NCBI RefSeq assembly: GCF_042657165.1
Contig: NZ_JBHSNJ010000012.1
Span: 1,674,001-1,738,000, forward strand
Source: Agrilutibacter niabensis
Lineage (GTDB): Bacteria; Pseudomonadota; Gammaproteobacteria; Xanthomonadales; Xanthomonadaceae
Reading direction: 5' to 3'
Length of the DNA stretch: 64,000 nucleotides
The translations under genes were made by a program, and so were the position numbers. The notes under the pieces were generated by a model. It saw nothing but the letters and a program-made list of their open reading frames with translations. It had not been told where the DNA came from and did not search any database. Shown here piece after piece: positions 1 through 10,557 of the stretch; within the stretch, counting starts at the first letter, position 1; each line of letters starts with the position of its first letter.

Positions 1-1355
1 CGCCAGAGCAGCATCAGGTTCAGGTAACTCGCCAGCGCGCTGGCGAGGCCGAGCGCGAGATGCAGGCCTGGCGTTGCGGACAACGCTGCCAATACGTTGC
101 CTTGCTTCTCGGCGGGCACCCAGAGCAGGAACAGCACGGCCAGGAACAGGCCATTGAGGACCATGTTCGCAATCAATGACGCCACGCCCGCGCGCATCGG
201 CGTCCGCGTGTCCTGGCGTGCATAGAACGCAGGCAGCACCACCTTCACCAGCGCGAAGGCAGGCAGGCCGAAGCTCAGGCCCAACACCGACAGGGCCGAC
301 ATGTGGGTATCGAACGCCGTGAAACGGCCATGCTGGAACAACGTGGCCACCAGCGGCTGTGCGAGCAGCATGAGTCCAACCATCGCCGGGACGCTGATCA
401 GCAGGGTCGTGCGCAGCCCCCAGTCGAGCGCTTTCGAGAATCCCTCGCGATCGGTGTTGACGTGATGCCGCGCCAACGTCGGCAACACCACCGTTCCCAG
501 GGCAATGCCGAACACGCCCAGGGGCAATTCCAGGAAACGGTCCGCCTGGGACAGCCATGTCTGCGAGCCGGCGTACAACAGCGACGCGATCACCGTGTCG
601 AGTAGCAGGTTGATCTGCGCAACCGAGGAACCGAACAGGGTCGGCACCATCAGCTTCATCACCTTGCGCACATCGGGATGCCGCCAACCCCAGCGCGGCA
701 GGGTCAACAGGTTGAGTCCGCGCAGCGACGGCAGCTGGAACAGCAGTTGCAACACGCCCGCGACGAGAATGGCCCAGCCCAGCGCGGTGATCGGCACCTG
801 CAGGCGCGGCGCCAGCCACAGGGCGCCAGCGATCATGCAGAGGTTGAGGATGACCGGCGTAAGCGCCGGCAATGCGAAGCGGTGGAAACTATTGAGCACG
901 CCTCCCGCCAGCGCAGTCAGGGACACGAACAGCAGGAACGGGAACGTCAGCCGCAACAGGTCGACGGTCAGCGAGAACTTGGCCGGCTCGTCCACGGCCC
1001 CTGGACTGAAGACCGTCGCGATCTGCGGCGCGAAAATCACGCCCAGCGCCGTCACCAGCATCAGGACGCCACCCAGGGTCCCCGCCACGCGCGCCACCAG
1101 CTCCTTCAGCTCGGCGTGGGAACGGGTCTCCTTGACCTCGGTGAAGACCGGCACGAAGGCCGTCGAAAACGACCCCTCCGCGAACAGCCGGCGCATGAAA
1201 TTGGGGATGCGGAACGCCACCCAGAACGCGTCGGTATTGGAATTCGCGCCGAACGCGTGGTTGATCGCAATGTCCCGGACCAGGCCCAGGACACGCGAGA
1301 CCATGGTCATGCTGCTGAACGACAGCAGGCCCTTCAGCATCCGCGGGCGGGTCAT
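1..1355 (-). CDS. murJ: Lipid II flippase MurJ (MviN), C-terminus outside window
   Basis: MurJ flips the lipid-linked peptidoglycan precursor lipid II across the inner membrane. The translated N-terminus begins MTRPRMLKGLLSFSSMTM and continues with the family hallmark around residues 18-60 (VLGLVRDIAINHAFG, then TDAFWVAFRIPNFMRRLFAEG). Hydrophobic segments follow throughout. About 451 codons are present of a usual 510-540, so only the last membrane helices are missing beyond base 1. The start at 1353-1355 is the first ATG of the conserved block; an ATG at 1338-1340 would lose five residues. It diverges from rpsT, the common gammaproteobacterial order. Confidence 0.93.
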   Translation of the reverse strand, partial: MTRPRMLKGLLSFSSMTMVSRVLGLVRDIAINHAFGANSNTDAFWVAFRIPNFMRRLFAEGSFSTAFVPVFTEVKETRSHAELKELVARVAGTLGGVLMLVTALGVIFAPQIATVFSPGAVDEPAKFSLTVDLLRLTFPFLLFVSLTALAGGVLNSFHRFALPALTPVILNLCMIAGALWLAPRLQVPITALGWAILVAGVLQLLFQLPSLRGLNLLTLPRWGWRHPDVRKVMKLMVPTLFGSSVAQINLLLDTVIASLLYAGSQTWLSQADRFLELPLGVFGIALGTVVLPTLARHHVNTDREGFSKALDWGLRTTLLISVPAMVGLMLLAQPLVATLFQHGRFTAFDTHMSALSVLGLSFGLPAFALVKVVLPAFYARQDTRTPMRAGVASLIANMVLNGLFLAVLFLLWVPAEKQGNVLAALSATPGLHLALGLASALASYLNLMLLW

Positions 1356-1394
1356 GCCCGCCCCCAGGCGTACGGGCGGGTGGAAAGGGGGTTG

Positions 1395-1423
1395 TTGACG
1401 CAAGCCACTGAATCGCCCATAAT
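1395..1423 (+). promoter_or_regulatory. Sigma-70 promoter of rpsT
   Basis: TTGACG at 1395-1400 and CATAAT at 1418-1423 are separated by exactly 17 bp. Each hexamer differs from consensus at one base. It lies about 50 bp before the S20 start and is the only AT-rich patch in the murJ-rpsT gap. Confidence 0.8.
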
Positions 1424-1477
1424 TTTCTGTCTGATTTTCCCAAATCCCTTCAACACCCAGTTTCCAGGATTCCTGTC

Positions 1478-1747
1478 GTGGCCAATATCAAGTCCGCCAA
1501 GAAGCGCGCCAAGCAGACCGTCGTGCGCAATGCCCGCAACGCCGCTCAGCGTTCGATGCTTCGCACCGCCGTCAAGAAGGTCCTCAAGGCACTCGACGCC
1601 AACGACGCCGCCGGCGCCCAGGCTGCCTTCGTCGTGGCCCAGCCGATTCTCGATCGTTTCAGTTCGCGTGGTCTGATCCACAAGAACAAGGCTGCCCGTC
1701 ACAAGAGCCGCCTGACCGCACGCATCAAGGCGCTGTCGGCTGCCTGA
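1478..1747 (+). CDS. rpsT: 30S ribosomal protein S20
   Basis: Primary 16S rRNA-binding protein of the small subunit. The 89-residue product opens MANIKSAKKRAKQ and is strongly basic and helical, as usual for S20 (about 87 residues). The start codon is GTG with an AGGA ribosome-binding sequence at 1467-1470. S20 genes often use weak start codons; E. coli uses TTG, linked to translational autocontrol. It is monocistronic, with its own promoter and a rho-independent terminator. Confidence 0.97.
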   Translation: MANIKSAKKRAKQTVVRNARNAAQRSMLRTAVKKVLKALDANDAAGAQAAFVVAQPILDRFSSRGLIHKNKAARHKSRLTARIKALSAA

Positions 1748-1783
1748 GCACGCGTTTGATGCAGGCGACTCGATCGCCTGCTG

Positions 1784-1813
1784 AAAAAGCCCCGCCTTGA
1801 GCGGGGCTTTTTT
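1784..1813 (+). terminator. Rho-independent terminator after rpsT
   Basis: GCCCCGC pairs with GCGGGGC across a 5-nt loop, with an A-run before and a T6 run after the stem. It can act in both directions, so it may also end obgE transcription coming from the right. Confidence 0.92.
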
Positions 1814-1835
1814 GTTGCCTGCGAAGTAGGCACCT

Positions 1836-2933
1836 TCAGACTGCATCGCCGGAGCGGCCTGCCTCGGTCTGCGCGCGGTACGCTGCTTCGTCGGCGGCTT
1901 CCTGTGCGGCCGCCTTGAGCTGGTCGAAGAAACCCATCACGTCCAGCATGATCGGCCAGGTGTTCTCGCGGCCGATCGCCGAGACCATGTACCAGCGATC
2001 CTTCCAGCCCAGCTCGTCGATGATCGCCTGCGCCGCGGCCTGCTGCTCTTCCTCAAGCAGCAGGTCGGCCTTGTTGAGCACCAGCCAGCGCGGCTTCTGC
2101 AGCAGTTCGGGATCGTGCTTTTCCAGCTCGCGCTCGATCGCGCGCACCTGCTCGGCCGGATTGATGCCTTCCACCCCGCCTTCCATCGGCGCCATGTCCA
2201 CCAGGTGCAACAACAGACGCGTGCGTTGCACGTGGCGCAGGAACTGTGCGCCGAGGCCCGCGCCATCCGCCGCGCCTTCGATCAGGCCCGGAATGTCGGC
2301 AATGACGAAGCTGCGGTGCTGTTCGACACTGACCACGCCCAGGTTCGGATAAAGCGTGGTGAACGGATAGTCCGCCACCTTGGGCGTCGCCGCCGACACG
2401 GCGCGGATGAAGGTGCTCTTGCCGGCATTGGGGAAGCCAAGCAGGCCGACGTCGGCCAGCAGCTTCAACTCCATCTTCAGCACGCGCTCCTCGCCCGGCA
2501 GGCCCGGCAACGCCTTGCGAGGCGTGCGGTTGATCGAGCTCTTGAAGTGCATGTTGCCCAGGCCACCCTTGCCACCCTTCGCGACCAGCAGGCGATCGCC
2601 ATGCATGGTCAGGTCGCCGATCACTTCATCGGTCTCGACATTGGTGACGACGGTGCCGACGGGAACAGTGATGGTGAGATCGTCGCCGGCCTTGCCATAC
2701 ATCTGCCGGCCCATGCCGTTCTCGCCGCGCCTGGCGCGGAACTGCTTCTGGTGACGGAAGTCGACCAGCGTGTTGAGGTTTTCGTCGGCGACCAGCCAGA
2801 CGCTGCCGCCATCGCCGCCGTCGCCGCCATCGGGGCCGCCGAGGGGGATGAACTTCTCGCGCCGGAAACCGACGCAGCCATTGCCGCCATCGCCCGCGAT
2901 GACCTGGATTTCGGCTTCGTCAACGAGTTTCAT
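1836..2933 (-). CDS. obgE: Obg family GTPase ObgE/CgtA
   Basis: Essential GTPase acting in 50S subunit assembly and stress signalling. The N-terminal glycine-rich Obg fold includes a GGPDGGDGGDGG stretch near residues 32-43. The G domain has the P-loop GFPNAGKST at 166-174, DIPG (G3) and NKAD (G4). The 365-residue length fits the family, and the C-terminal tail is short and acidic/alanine-rich. It lies downstream of rplU-rpmA on the same strand, but a terminator between rpmA and obgE suggests partly separate expression. Confidence 0.96.
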   Translation of the reverse strand: MKLVDEAEIQVIAGDGGNGCVGFRREKFIPLGGPDGGDGGDGGSVWLVADENLNTLVDFRHQKQFRARRGENGMGRQMYGKAGDDLTITVPVGTVVTNVETDEVIGDLTMHGDRLLVAKGGKGGLGNMHFKSSINRTPRKALPGLPGEERVLKMELKLLADVGLLGFPNAGKSTFIRAVSAATPKVADYPFTTLYPNLGVVSVEQHRSFVIADIPGLIEGAADGAGLGAQFLRHVQRTRLLLHLVDMAPMEGGVEGINPAEQVRAIERELEKHDPELLQKPRWLVLNKADLLLEEEQQAAAQAIIDELGWKDRWYMVSAIGRENTWPIMLDVMGFFDQLKAAAQEAADEAAYRAQTEAGRSGDAV

Positions 2934-3055
2934 GGGTATGGGCCGGGAATGGGGAATCAGAAATCGCCAAGCCGCTGGCGAGCTTATCGCTCTTTACCCG
3001 ACGTCGCCCGCAAGGAGGCTTGGCGGACAGCAGGCGGTTGGAACGGAAACGACAA

Positions 3056-3085
3056 CAGAAACGAAAAGCCCCGCCGAGGCGGGGC
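3056..3085 (-). terminator. Terminator after rpmA
   Basis: Read on the minus strand, GGCCCCGCC pairs with GGCGGGGC (arms 68-75 and 78-85 of the 3000 block) and is followed by TTTT. It lies just past the rpmA stop and before obgE. Confidence 0.75.
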
Positions 3086-3106
3086 CCTTCGTCGCATCGG
3101 TCGCGC

Positions 3107-3367
3107 TTATTCGGCAGCGACGACGCTGACGGTGCGGCGCTTCTTCGGGCCCTTGGTCGAGAATTCGACCTTGCCGTCGACCAGCGCGAAGAGGGTGTGG
3201 TCGCGGCCGAGACCGACGCCTGAACCCGGATGGAAGTTGGTACCGCGCTGACGCACGATGATGTTGCCGGCCTCGATGGCCTGTCCGCCGTAGATCTTGA
3301 CGCCCAGGTACTTCGGGTTGGAGTCGCGGCCGTTGCGCGAGGAACCTACGCCCTTTTTGTGTGCCAT
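3107..3367 (-). CDS. rpmA: 50S ribosomal protein L27
   Basis: L27 reaches with its N-terminus toward the peptidyl-transferase centre. The product starts MAHKKGVGSSRNGRDS and contains the characteristic GNIIVRQRGTNFHPG block. It is 86 residues, standard length. It follows rplU by 15 nt in the usual rplU-rpmA operon. Confidence 0.97.
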   Translation of the reverse strand: MAHKKGVGSSRNGRDSNPKYLGVKIYGGQAIEAGNIIVRQRGTNFHPGSGVGLGRDHTLFALVDGKVEFSTKGPKKRRTVSVVAAE

Positions 3368-3382
3368 GGCTGCTTCTCCTGC

Positions 3383-3691
3383 TTAGCCGGCAATGCCGGT
3401 GATTTCGATTTCGGTGTAGTGCTGACGGTGGCCCATCTGCTTGCGGTGGTGCTTGCGGCGACGGAACTTCACGATGCGCACCTTGTCGGCGCGGCCGTGG
3501 CCGATGACCTTGGCACTGACGGAAGCGCCCTTGAGCGCGTCGCCGAGCTTGACGGTTTCGCCATCGCCGAGCATCAGCACGTTGTCGAGCTTGATCTCGC
3601 TGCCGGCTTCGACATCGAGCAGCTCAACGCGGAGCGTTTCGCCCTTCATTACGCGGTATTGCTTACCGCCGGTGAGTACAACTGCGTACAT
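3383..3691 (-). CDS. rplU: 50S ribosomal protein L21
   Basis: L21 binds 23S rRNA in the large subunit. The product begins MYAVVLTGGKQYRV and carries the basic KFRRRKHHRKQMGHRQ signature near residues 76-91. At 102 residues it matches the family. It is the first gene of the rplU-rpmA operon, with a good promoter about 65 bp upstream. Confidence 0.97.
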   Translation of the reverse strand: MYAVVLTGGKQYRVMKGETLRVELLDVEAGSEIKLDNVLMLGDGETVKLGDALKGASVSAKVIGHGRADKVRIVKFRRRKHHRKQMGHRQHYTEIEITGIAG

Positions 3692-4106
3692 GACCAGATT
3701 CCTCTGTAGTTATTTTGGTCGCCTGCCGCACCCTTCATGGGCGGACAGAAGCGGAATTCTATAGGTTTCAGCGAGTTAGGGTCAACCACCCCTACCCTCC
3801 GGAAGGCAAGGCGCGCTACCCAGCGCCAGGAACCGGCCCAGCGACCGGGGCCAGCCGGCGCTACCACCTGCCTTCCCGTCCGGACCCGCGTCCTTCCCGG
3901 CCCTACCCCAGCCTCCCGGCGCCCTTCGGGACCGGGCCGCACGATGGATCGCGGCCAACTGGGCTCCGAGGCCGTGGGCTGAACGGCGCTCCCGTCCTGC
4001 ACATCGCAGCCCCTGCGACGCCCCCGAGCGACGCTGGTGTTCCCGCGATTTGCCCCAACTTCCTCCCCTCGCTACGCTCCCCTGTTCGCCCCCGGATTGA
4101 CCCTCA
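3692..4106. other. Intergenic region between rplU and uvrA
   Basis: This 415-bp gap separates divergent genes. The left part holds the rplU leader and promoter. The right part (about 3790-4106) is strongly GC-rich and pyrimidine-biased. I could not find a convincing sigma-70 promoter, a LexA-like box for uvrA or a structured RNA there. Open frames crossing it have no family character. Confidence 0.5.
3756..3785 (-). promoter_or_regulatory. Sigma-70 promoter of rplU-rpmA
   Basis: On the minus strand TTGACC (3780-3785) and TAGAAT (3756-3761) are separated by 18 bp. An overlapping TATAGA gives 16 bp spacing. It is the only AT-rich patch in the gap. Confidence 0.7.
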
Positions 4107-6982
<2,876 letters not shown>

Positions 6983-6986
<4 letters not shown>

Positions 6987-7402
6987 GCCAGCCTACCAAC
7001 GATCGCCCGGTGCTGTTCCGCATGCCCGTGGCGCTGCGCTGGCGCGACCTGGACGCGTTCAACCACGTCAACAACTCCAACTTCCTCACCTACCTCGAGG
7101 AAGCGCGCATCCGCTGGTTCGCCAGCTGGGACGGAGAGTGGGTCAACGACGCCATGGCGCCATTGATGGCCGCCGTGCAGCTGAACTACCGGATGCCGAT
7201 CCCCTACCCGTCGGATGTGGTCGTCGAACTCTTCACCGACCGCCTTGGCACCAGCAGCGCGACCATCGGTCACCGCATCGTGTCGGAAGACGGCGCGACG
7301 CTGTACTGCGACGGCCATGTGGTCGTGGTGTGGATCGATCGCGCCAGCGGGCGCCCGATCGCCCTGCCGGTGTCCGTTCGCGCGGCGATGGCCTCGGCGT
7401 AG
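6983..7402 (+). CDS. Acyl-CoA thioesterase, hotdog fold (YbgC/FadM type)
   Basis: A 139-residue 4HBT-family protein predicted to hydrolyse acyl-CoA thioesters. The active-site segment RDLDAFNHVNNSNFLTYLEE (about 21-40) has the catalytic Asp and the HVNN signature. The middle part shows the hotdog pattern with a late VVVVWID strand. ATGA overlap with the uvrA stop suggests translational coupling. Substrate chain length cannot be told from sequence. Confidence 0.85.
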
Positions 7403-7435
7403 TCCCGGCGCCGGGTAATTGCCTGGCGCGAAAAG

Positions 7436-7867
7436 TCAGGGTTTGCGCACTTCCAGCTCGCCCCGTAGCACGCCGCCATCCTTCAGGGCGAACTCGACCA
7501 CTACGCGGCTGCCTTCCTTGAGCACTGCGTGCGGCTCCATCAGCATCAGGTGCATGCCACCGGGCTTGAGCGTCGCGGCGGCATCGGGCGCGATGCGCAG
7601 TTCCGGCAAGCCGCGCATCCGGCTTACGCCGTCGATGATCCGCGTCTCGTGCAACGAAACATCGCCGAACGCAGGACTGCTCACGCCCACGATCGTCACC
7701 GGCTTCGGACAATGGTTCTCGATGCGGCCGAAGCCGGCCACCATCGGCATCTTCACCGGGGCCAGGCGGATCCAGCCATCCTTCACCTCCGGTGCGCACT
7801 CGCGCGCGCAGGCGGGCAGCACGAAGGCAAGACAGAGCGCGAAGGCACAGGTTCGAAGCAGCTTCAT
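7436..7867 (-). CDS. Periplasmic copper chaperone, PCu(A)C family
   Basis: Secreted Cu(I) carrier that typically serves cytochrome oxidase assembly. The start at 7865-7867 gives a signal peptide (MKLLRTCAFALCLAFVLPACA) and a 143-residue protein. The copper motif is complete: His73-x10-Met84-x21-His106-x-Met108, exactly the H-x10-M-x21-H-x-M pattern of the family. The frame stays open far upstream, but that stretch is antisense to the next gene and has no family character. It is convergent with the thioesterase gene. Confidence 0.92.
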   Translation of the reverse strand: MKLLRTCAFALCLAFVLPACARECAPEVKDGWIRLAPVKMPMVAGFGRIENHCPKPVTIVGVSSPAFGDVSLHETRIIDGVSRMRGLPELRIAPDAAATLKPGGMHLMLMEPHAVLKEGSRVVVEFALKDGGVLRGELEVRKP

Positions 7868-7906
7868 GCGCCTATGATACCGGCTGCCCCCCAGACGCCT
7901 CCACGC

Positions 7907-8680
7907 ATGGCCATCGAAACCTTCCGCCACGACGGCGACATCATCGAAATCCGCCTCGCCCGCCCGCCGGTGAACGCGCTCGATCCCGAGCTCTGCGATG
8001 CGCTCCGCAACGCCATTGCCGGCGCCGTCACAGGGGGCGCGAAGGGGCTCGTGCTCTCCGGCAGCCCAAAGGTTTTTTCCGCCGGGCTCGACGTGCCACA
8101 CCTGCTGTCGCTGGGCGATGACCGGTCTGCGCTCTCGGCAGACTGGGGGGCCTTCTTCGATGCAGCGCGCGCCCTGACCAATTCGCCGGTTCCGGTGGTG
8201 GCGGCCATCACCGGGCATGCGCCTGCGGGTGGCTGCGTGCTTGCGTTGTGCTGCGACTACCGGGTGATGGCGAAGTCGGAGGACCCGACCCGTCCGTTCC
8301 GCATCGGCCTCAACGAAACCCAGGTGGGCCTGGTCGCGCCCGCCGGGGTCCAGCAACTCATGGAACGCACGGTCGGCAAGCACCGCGCGGGCGTGCTGCT
8401 CGCGACCGGCGCGCTGGTCGACGCCGAACGCGCACTGGCCATCGGTCTGGTCGATGAAGTCGCTACCGCCGATCAGACGGTTGCACGCGCGGTGGCATGG
8501 CTGCAGTCGCTGCTGAGCCTCCCGAGTGCACCGGTGCTGAAGACGCGCGCCATTGCGCGCGCAGACATGATCGCGGCCATGTCGCCGGAGAGCATCCAGC
8601 TCGACCGCTTCATCGACGCGTGGTCGGAACCCGACACGCAGGCCGGATTGAAGGCGCTGGTCGCACGGCTGGGCAAGTAA
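7907..8680 (+). CDS. Enoyl-CoA delta-isomerase, ECI1-like crotonase
   Basis: A 257-residue crotonase-fold protein. The block PAGGCVLALCCDYRVMA followed by RIGLNETQVGLVAP resembles mitochondrial delta3,delta2-enoyl-CoA isomerase more than ordinary hydratases. The position of the first hydratase Glu is Val (GGCVLAL) while the second Glu (LNETQ) is kept, the single-Glu arrangement of isomerases. It would move double bonds during oxidation of unsaturated fatty acids. The start at 7907 was chosen because the upstream extension covers the divergent copper-chaperone gene. Enoyl-CoA hydratase is the less likely reading. Confidence 0.8.
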   Translation: MAIETFRHDGDIIEIRLARPPVNALDPELCDALRNAIAGAVTGGAKGLVLSGSPKVFSAGLDVPHLLSLGDDRSALSADWGAFFDAARALTNSPVPVVAAITGHAPAGGCVLALCCDYRVMAKSEDPTRPFRIGLNETQVGLVAPAGVQQLMERTVGKHRAGVLLATGALVDAERALAIGLVDEVATADQTVARAVAWLQSLLSLPSAPVLKTRAIARADMIAAMSPESIQLDRFIDAWSEPDTQAGLKALVARLGK

Positions 8681-8689
8681 CGGCGGGAG

Positions 8690-8711
8690 GGTGCCGGGCA
8701 AGCCCGGCACC
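8690..8711. terminator. Hairpin between convergent genes
   Basis: Perfect 10-bp arms GGTGCCGGGC and GCCCGGCACC flank a 2-nt loop between the convergent isomerase and sulfurtransferase genes. There is no T-run, so a terminator role is likely but not certain. Confidence 0.55.
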
Positions 8712-8715
8712 AGCA

Positions 8716-9561
8716 TCACCCGGTAGCGATCGGACGCGCCGGATCCTCGATCCAGCCGCTCCACGAACCGGTGTAAAGCTTCGCACCCTTGAGGCCGGCG
8801 CGTTCCATCGCCAGCAGGTTGTGGCACGCGGTGACGCCGGAGCCACACATCATGATTGCCTGCTGCGGCGAGCGCCCCGCGAGCAAAGCGCGGAACTCGT
8901 CTGCCAGCTGCCCCGGCGGCTTGAAGCGTCCTTCGTGCATGTTTTCCGCGTAGGGACGGCTGATCGCGCCGGGTACATGCCCGTGCACGCGATCCATGAA
9001 GTCGTTCTCACCGCGGAAGCGATCGGCCGGTCGCGCGTCGGCGAGCAGGTCGCCCTGATCGAGCCGTGCCTGCACCTGCTCGGCATCCAGCAGGCGCGAT
9101 GCGTCGAAATCCGCGACGTACTGCGTGGCAGGCCGCCTGACCAGCTCCGAATCCACCGGCAGGCGTTGCGCCCGCCAGCGCGCGAAACCGCCGTCCAGCA
9201 CCGCGACCTTCTCGTGCCCCAGCGCGCGCATCAGGAACCAGAACCGCGACGCCATCGCCCCGTCGGCATCGTCATAGGCCACGACCTGATGCTTCGGCAG
9301 GATGCCCCAGCGGCCCAGCTTCGCGGTGAAGGCCTGCGCATCCGGCCAGGGATGGCGGCCATTGCCCTGACCGCGCCGCCCCATGTCGGAAAGATCGCGC
9401 TCAAGGTGCGCATATACCGCGCCGGGAACATGCGAGTGCTCGTAAGCGTATTCGCCAGCACCGGGACTGGACGACGAATAGCGGCAATCCACGACCACCA
9501 GATCGGCACGGCCGAGGGCAATGGCCAGGGTTTCGGCGGGCACCAGGGTGTTCCAGCCCAT
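8716..9561 (-). CDS. sseA: 3-mercaptopyruvate sulfurtransferase (rhodanese family)
   Basis: Transfers sulfane sulfur from 3-mercaptopyruvate to thiol or cyanide acceptors. The 281-residue protein has two rhodanese domains. The N-terminal one is inactive and carries DCRYSSSSPGAGEYAYEHSH. The C-terminal one holds active Cys239 in the loop CGSGVTA, which is typical of mercaptopyruvate rather than thiosulfate sulfurtransferases. The ending YTGSWSGW before the C-terminus is also a family signature. It is convergent with the isomerase gene. Confidence 0.9.
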   Translation of the reverse strand: MGWNTLVPAETLAIALGRADLVVVDCRYSSSSPGAGEYAYEHSHVPGAVYAHLERDLSDMGRRGQGNGRHPWPDAQAFTAKLGRWGILPKHQVVAYDDADGAMASRFWFLMRALGHEKVAVLDGGFARWRAQRLPVDSELVRRPATQYVADFDASRLLDAEQVQARLDQGDLLADARPADRFRGENDFMDRVHGHVPGAISRPYAENMHEGRFKPPGQLADEFRALLAGRSPQQAIMMCGSGVTACHNLLAMERAGLKGAKLYTGSWSGWIEDPARPIATG

Positions 9562-9625
9562 GTTTGATCCTCCGTCGATGAAGGCCCGGAATTGTAGGCT
9601 CCCGGCCCAGTCGCGGCCACGCGTC

Positions 9626-10249
9626 CTACGGGGCGATCGCGGCCAGACGTTCCCTGAGGTTCAACACTATCGCGGCGGTGACGCCCCAGATGCGCTGGCC
9701 TGGATAGGTGAATTCCCATACCTGCCGCACCCGGCCGCGATGTTCCAGCGACAGGCTGCCCAGGTTCGCCGGATCCAGCAGGAAGGAAAGCGGAACCTCG
9801 AACACTTCGGCGACTTCGTTCGGATCGGGGCGCGCGACATAGTCGCTCGCGATCGTCGCGACGACGGGCAGCACGCGGAATCCGGTGATGGTGGTGAATG
9901 CGTCCAGATACCCGAGCGGTACGACCTGGACGGGTGGGATGCCGACTTCCTCGAAGGTTTCGCGCACGGCGGCGGCCACGGCATCGGCATCGTCCACCTC
10001 GACGCGCCCCCCCGGGAAGCTCACCTGGCCGGCGTGGTTGCGCAGGGCATCCGTGCGCCGCGTCAGCAGGACCTGGGTGCCTTCGGGGCGCCCGACCAGG
10101 CCGATCAGTACCGCGGCTTCGACCAGCACCTGGCCGTCCGGCAGGAGGTCGCTGACCTCCGCGTGGTTCCAGCCGTCTCCCCCAGGCGCGCTCGTCAGCG
10201 GATGCAGGGCCGCTGTGATGTGCTCGACGGGAAAGGCTGCCCCTTTCAC
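9626..10249 (-). CDS. NUDIX CoA diphosphatase, NudL type
   Basis: Predicted to hydrolyse coenzyme A or its esters to phosphopantetheine species and 3',5'-ADP. The protein has the NuCoA motif (LLTRRTDALRNHAGQVSFPGG, written here only as a landmark) running into a NUDIX box with REtFEEVGI. The box has the one-residue-longer spacing seen in NudL relatives. I use a GTG start at 10249 because it overlaps the TGA of the upstream DUF1289 gene as GTGA. The longer ATG option would bury that whole gene. Length is 207 residues. Confidence 0.85.
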   Translation of the reverse strand: MKGAAFPVEHITAALHPLTSAPGGDGWNHAEVSDLLPDGQVLVEAAVLIGLVGRPEGTQVLLTRRTDALRNHAGQVSFPGGRVEVDDADAVAAAVRETFEEVGIPPVQVVPLGYLDAFTTITGFRVLPVVATIASDYVARPDPNEVAEVFEVPLSFLLDPANLGSLSLEHRGRVRQVWEFTYPGQRIWGVTAAIVLNLRERLAAIAP

Positions 10250-10431
10250 CCGCGCCGCGACTCGCGTTCGGGGAGCACGGCCTCCATCAGGTGGAGGCGC
10301 TCGTCGTCGCTCATCTGCGACCAGCGTGCGATTTCGGCGCCACTGCGGTGGCAGCCATGGCACAGGCCGTCGTCACTGAGGGAGCACACGCCAATGCAGG
10401 GACTGAGAACGGCTCGGAAATAGGTCGTCAT
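10246..10431 (-). CDS. DUF1289 small Fe-S-type protein
   Basis: A short protein with the DUF1289 pattern SPCIGVCSL...LCHGCHRSGAEIARW followed by DDERLHLM. The four cysteines suggest metal or Fe-S binding; the function is unknown. The ATG at 10429-10431 gives 61 residues. An upstream ATG at 10468-10470 gives 74 but sits in the arm of a perfect hairpin with no ribosome-binding site. It is coupled to the CoA diphosphatase through a GTGA overlap. Confidence 0.8.
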   Translation of the reverse strand: MTTYFRAVLSPCIGVCSLSDDGLCHGCHRSGAEIARWSQMSDDERLHLMEAVLPERESRRG

Positions 10432-10467
10432 TGCCACAACTTTAGCGTCATCACTGGGCTGTAAACG

Positions 10468-10494
10468 CATTGCGCCGGCAAGGCCGGCGCAATG
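10468..10494. repeat. Perfect hairpin upstream of the DUF1289 gene
   Basis: Arms of 12 bp (10468-10479 and 10483-10494) are perfectly complementary around an AAG loop. It lies between fkpA-like and the DUF1289 gene. Confidence 0.7.
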
Positions 10495-10523
10495 GGATTG
10501 GCGTCATCCATTCAAGCTAGCGA

Positions 10524-10550
10524 GCACGATCGCGCCAGGCGCGATCGTGC
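10524..10550. repeat. Perfect hairpin after the FKBP-like gene
   Basis: Arms of 13 bp (10524-10536 and 10538-10550) pair perfectly around a single base. No T-run follows, so it may be an RNA-stability element or weak terminator. Confidence 0.7.
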
Positions 10551-10557
10551 CATGGCA

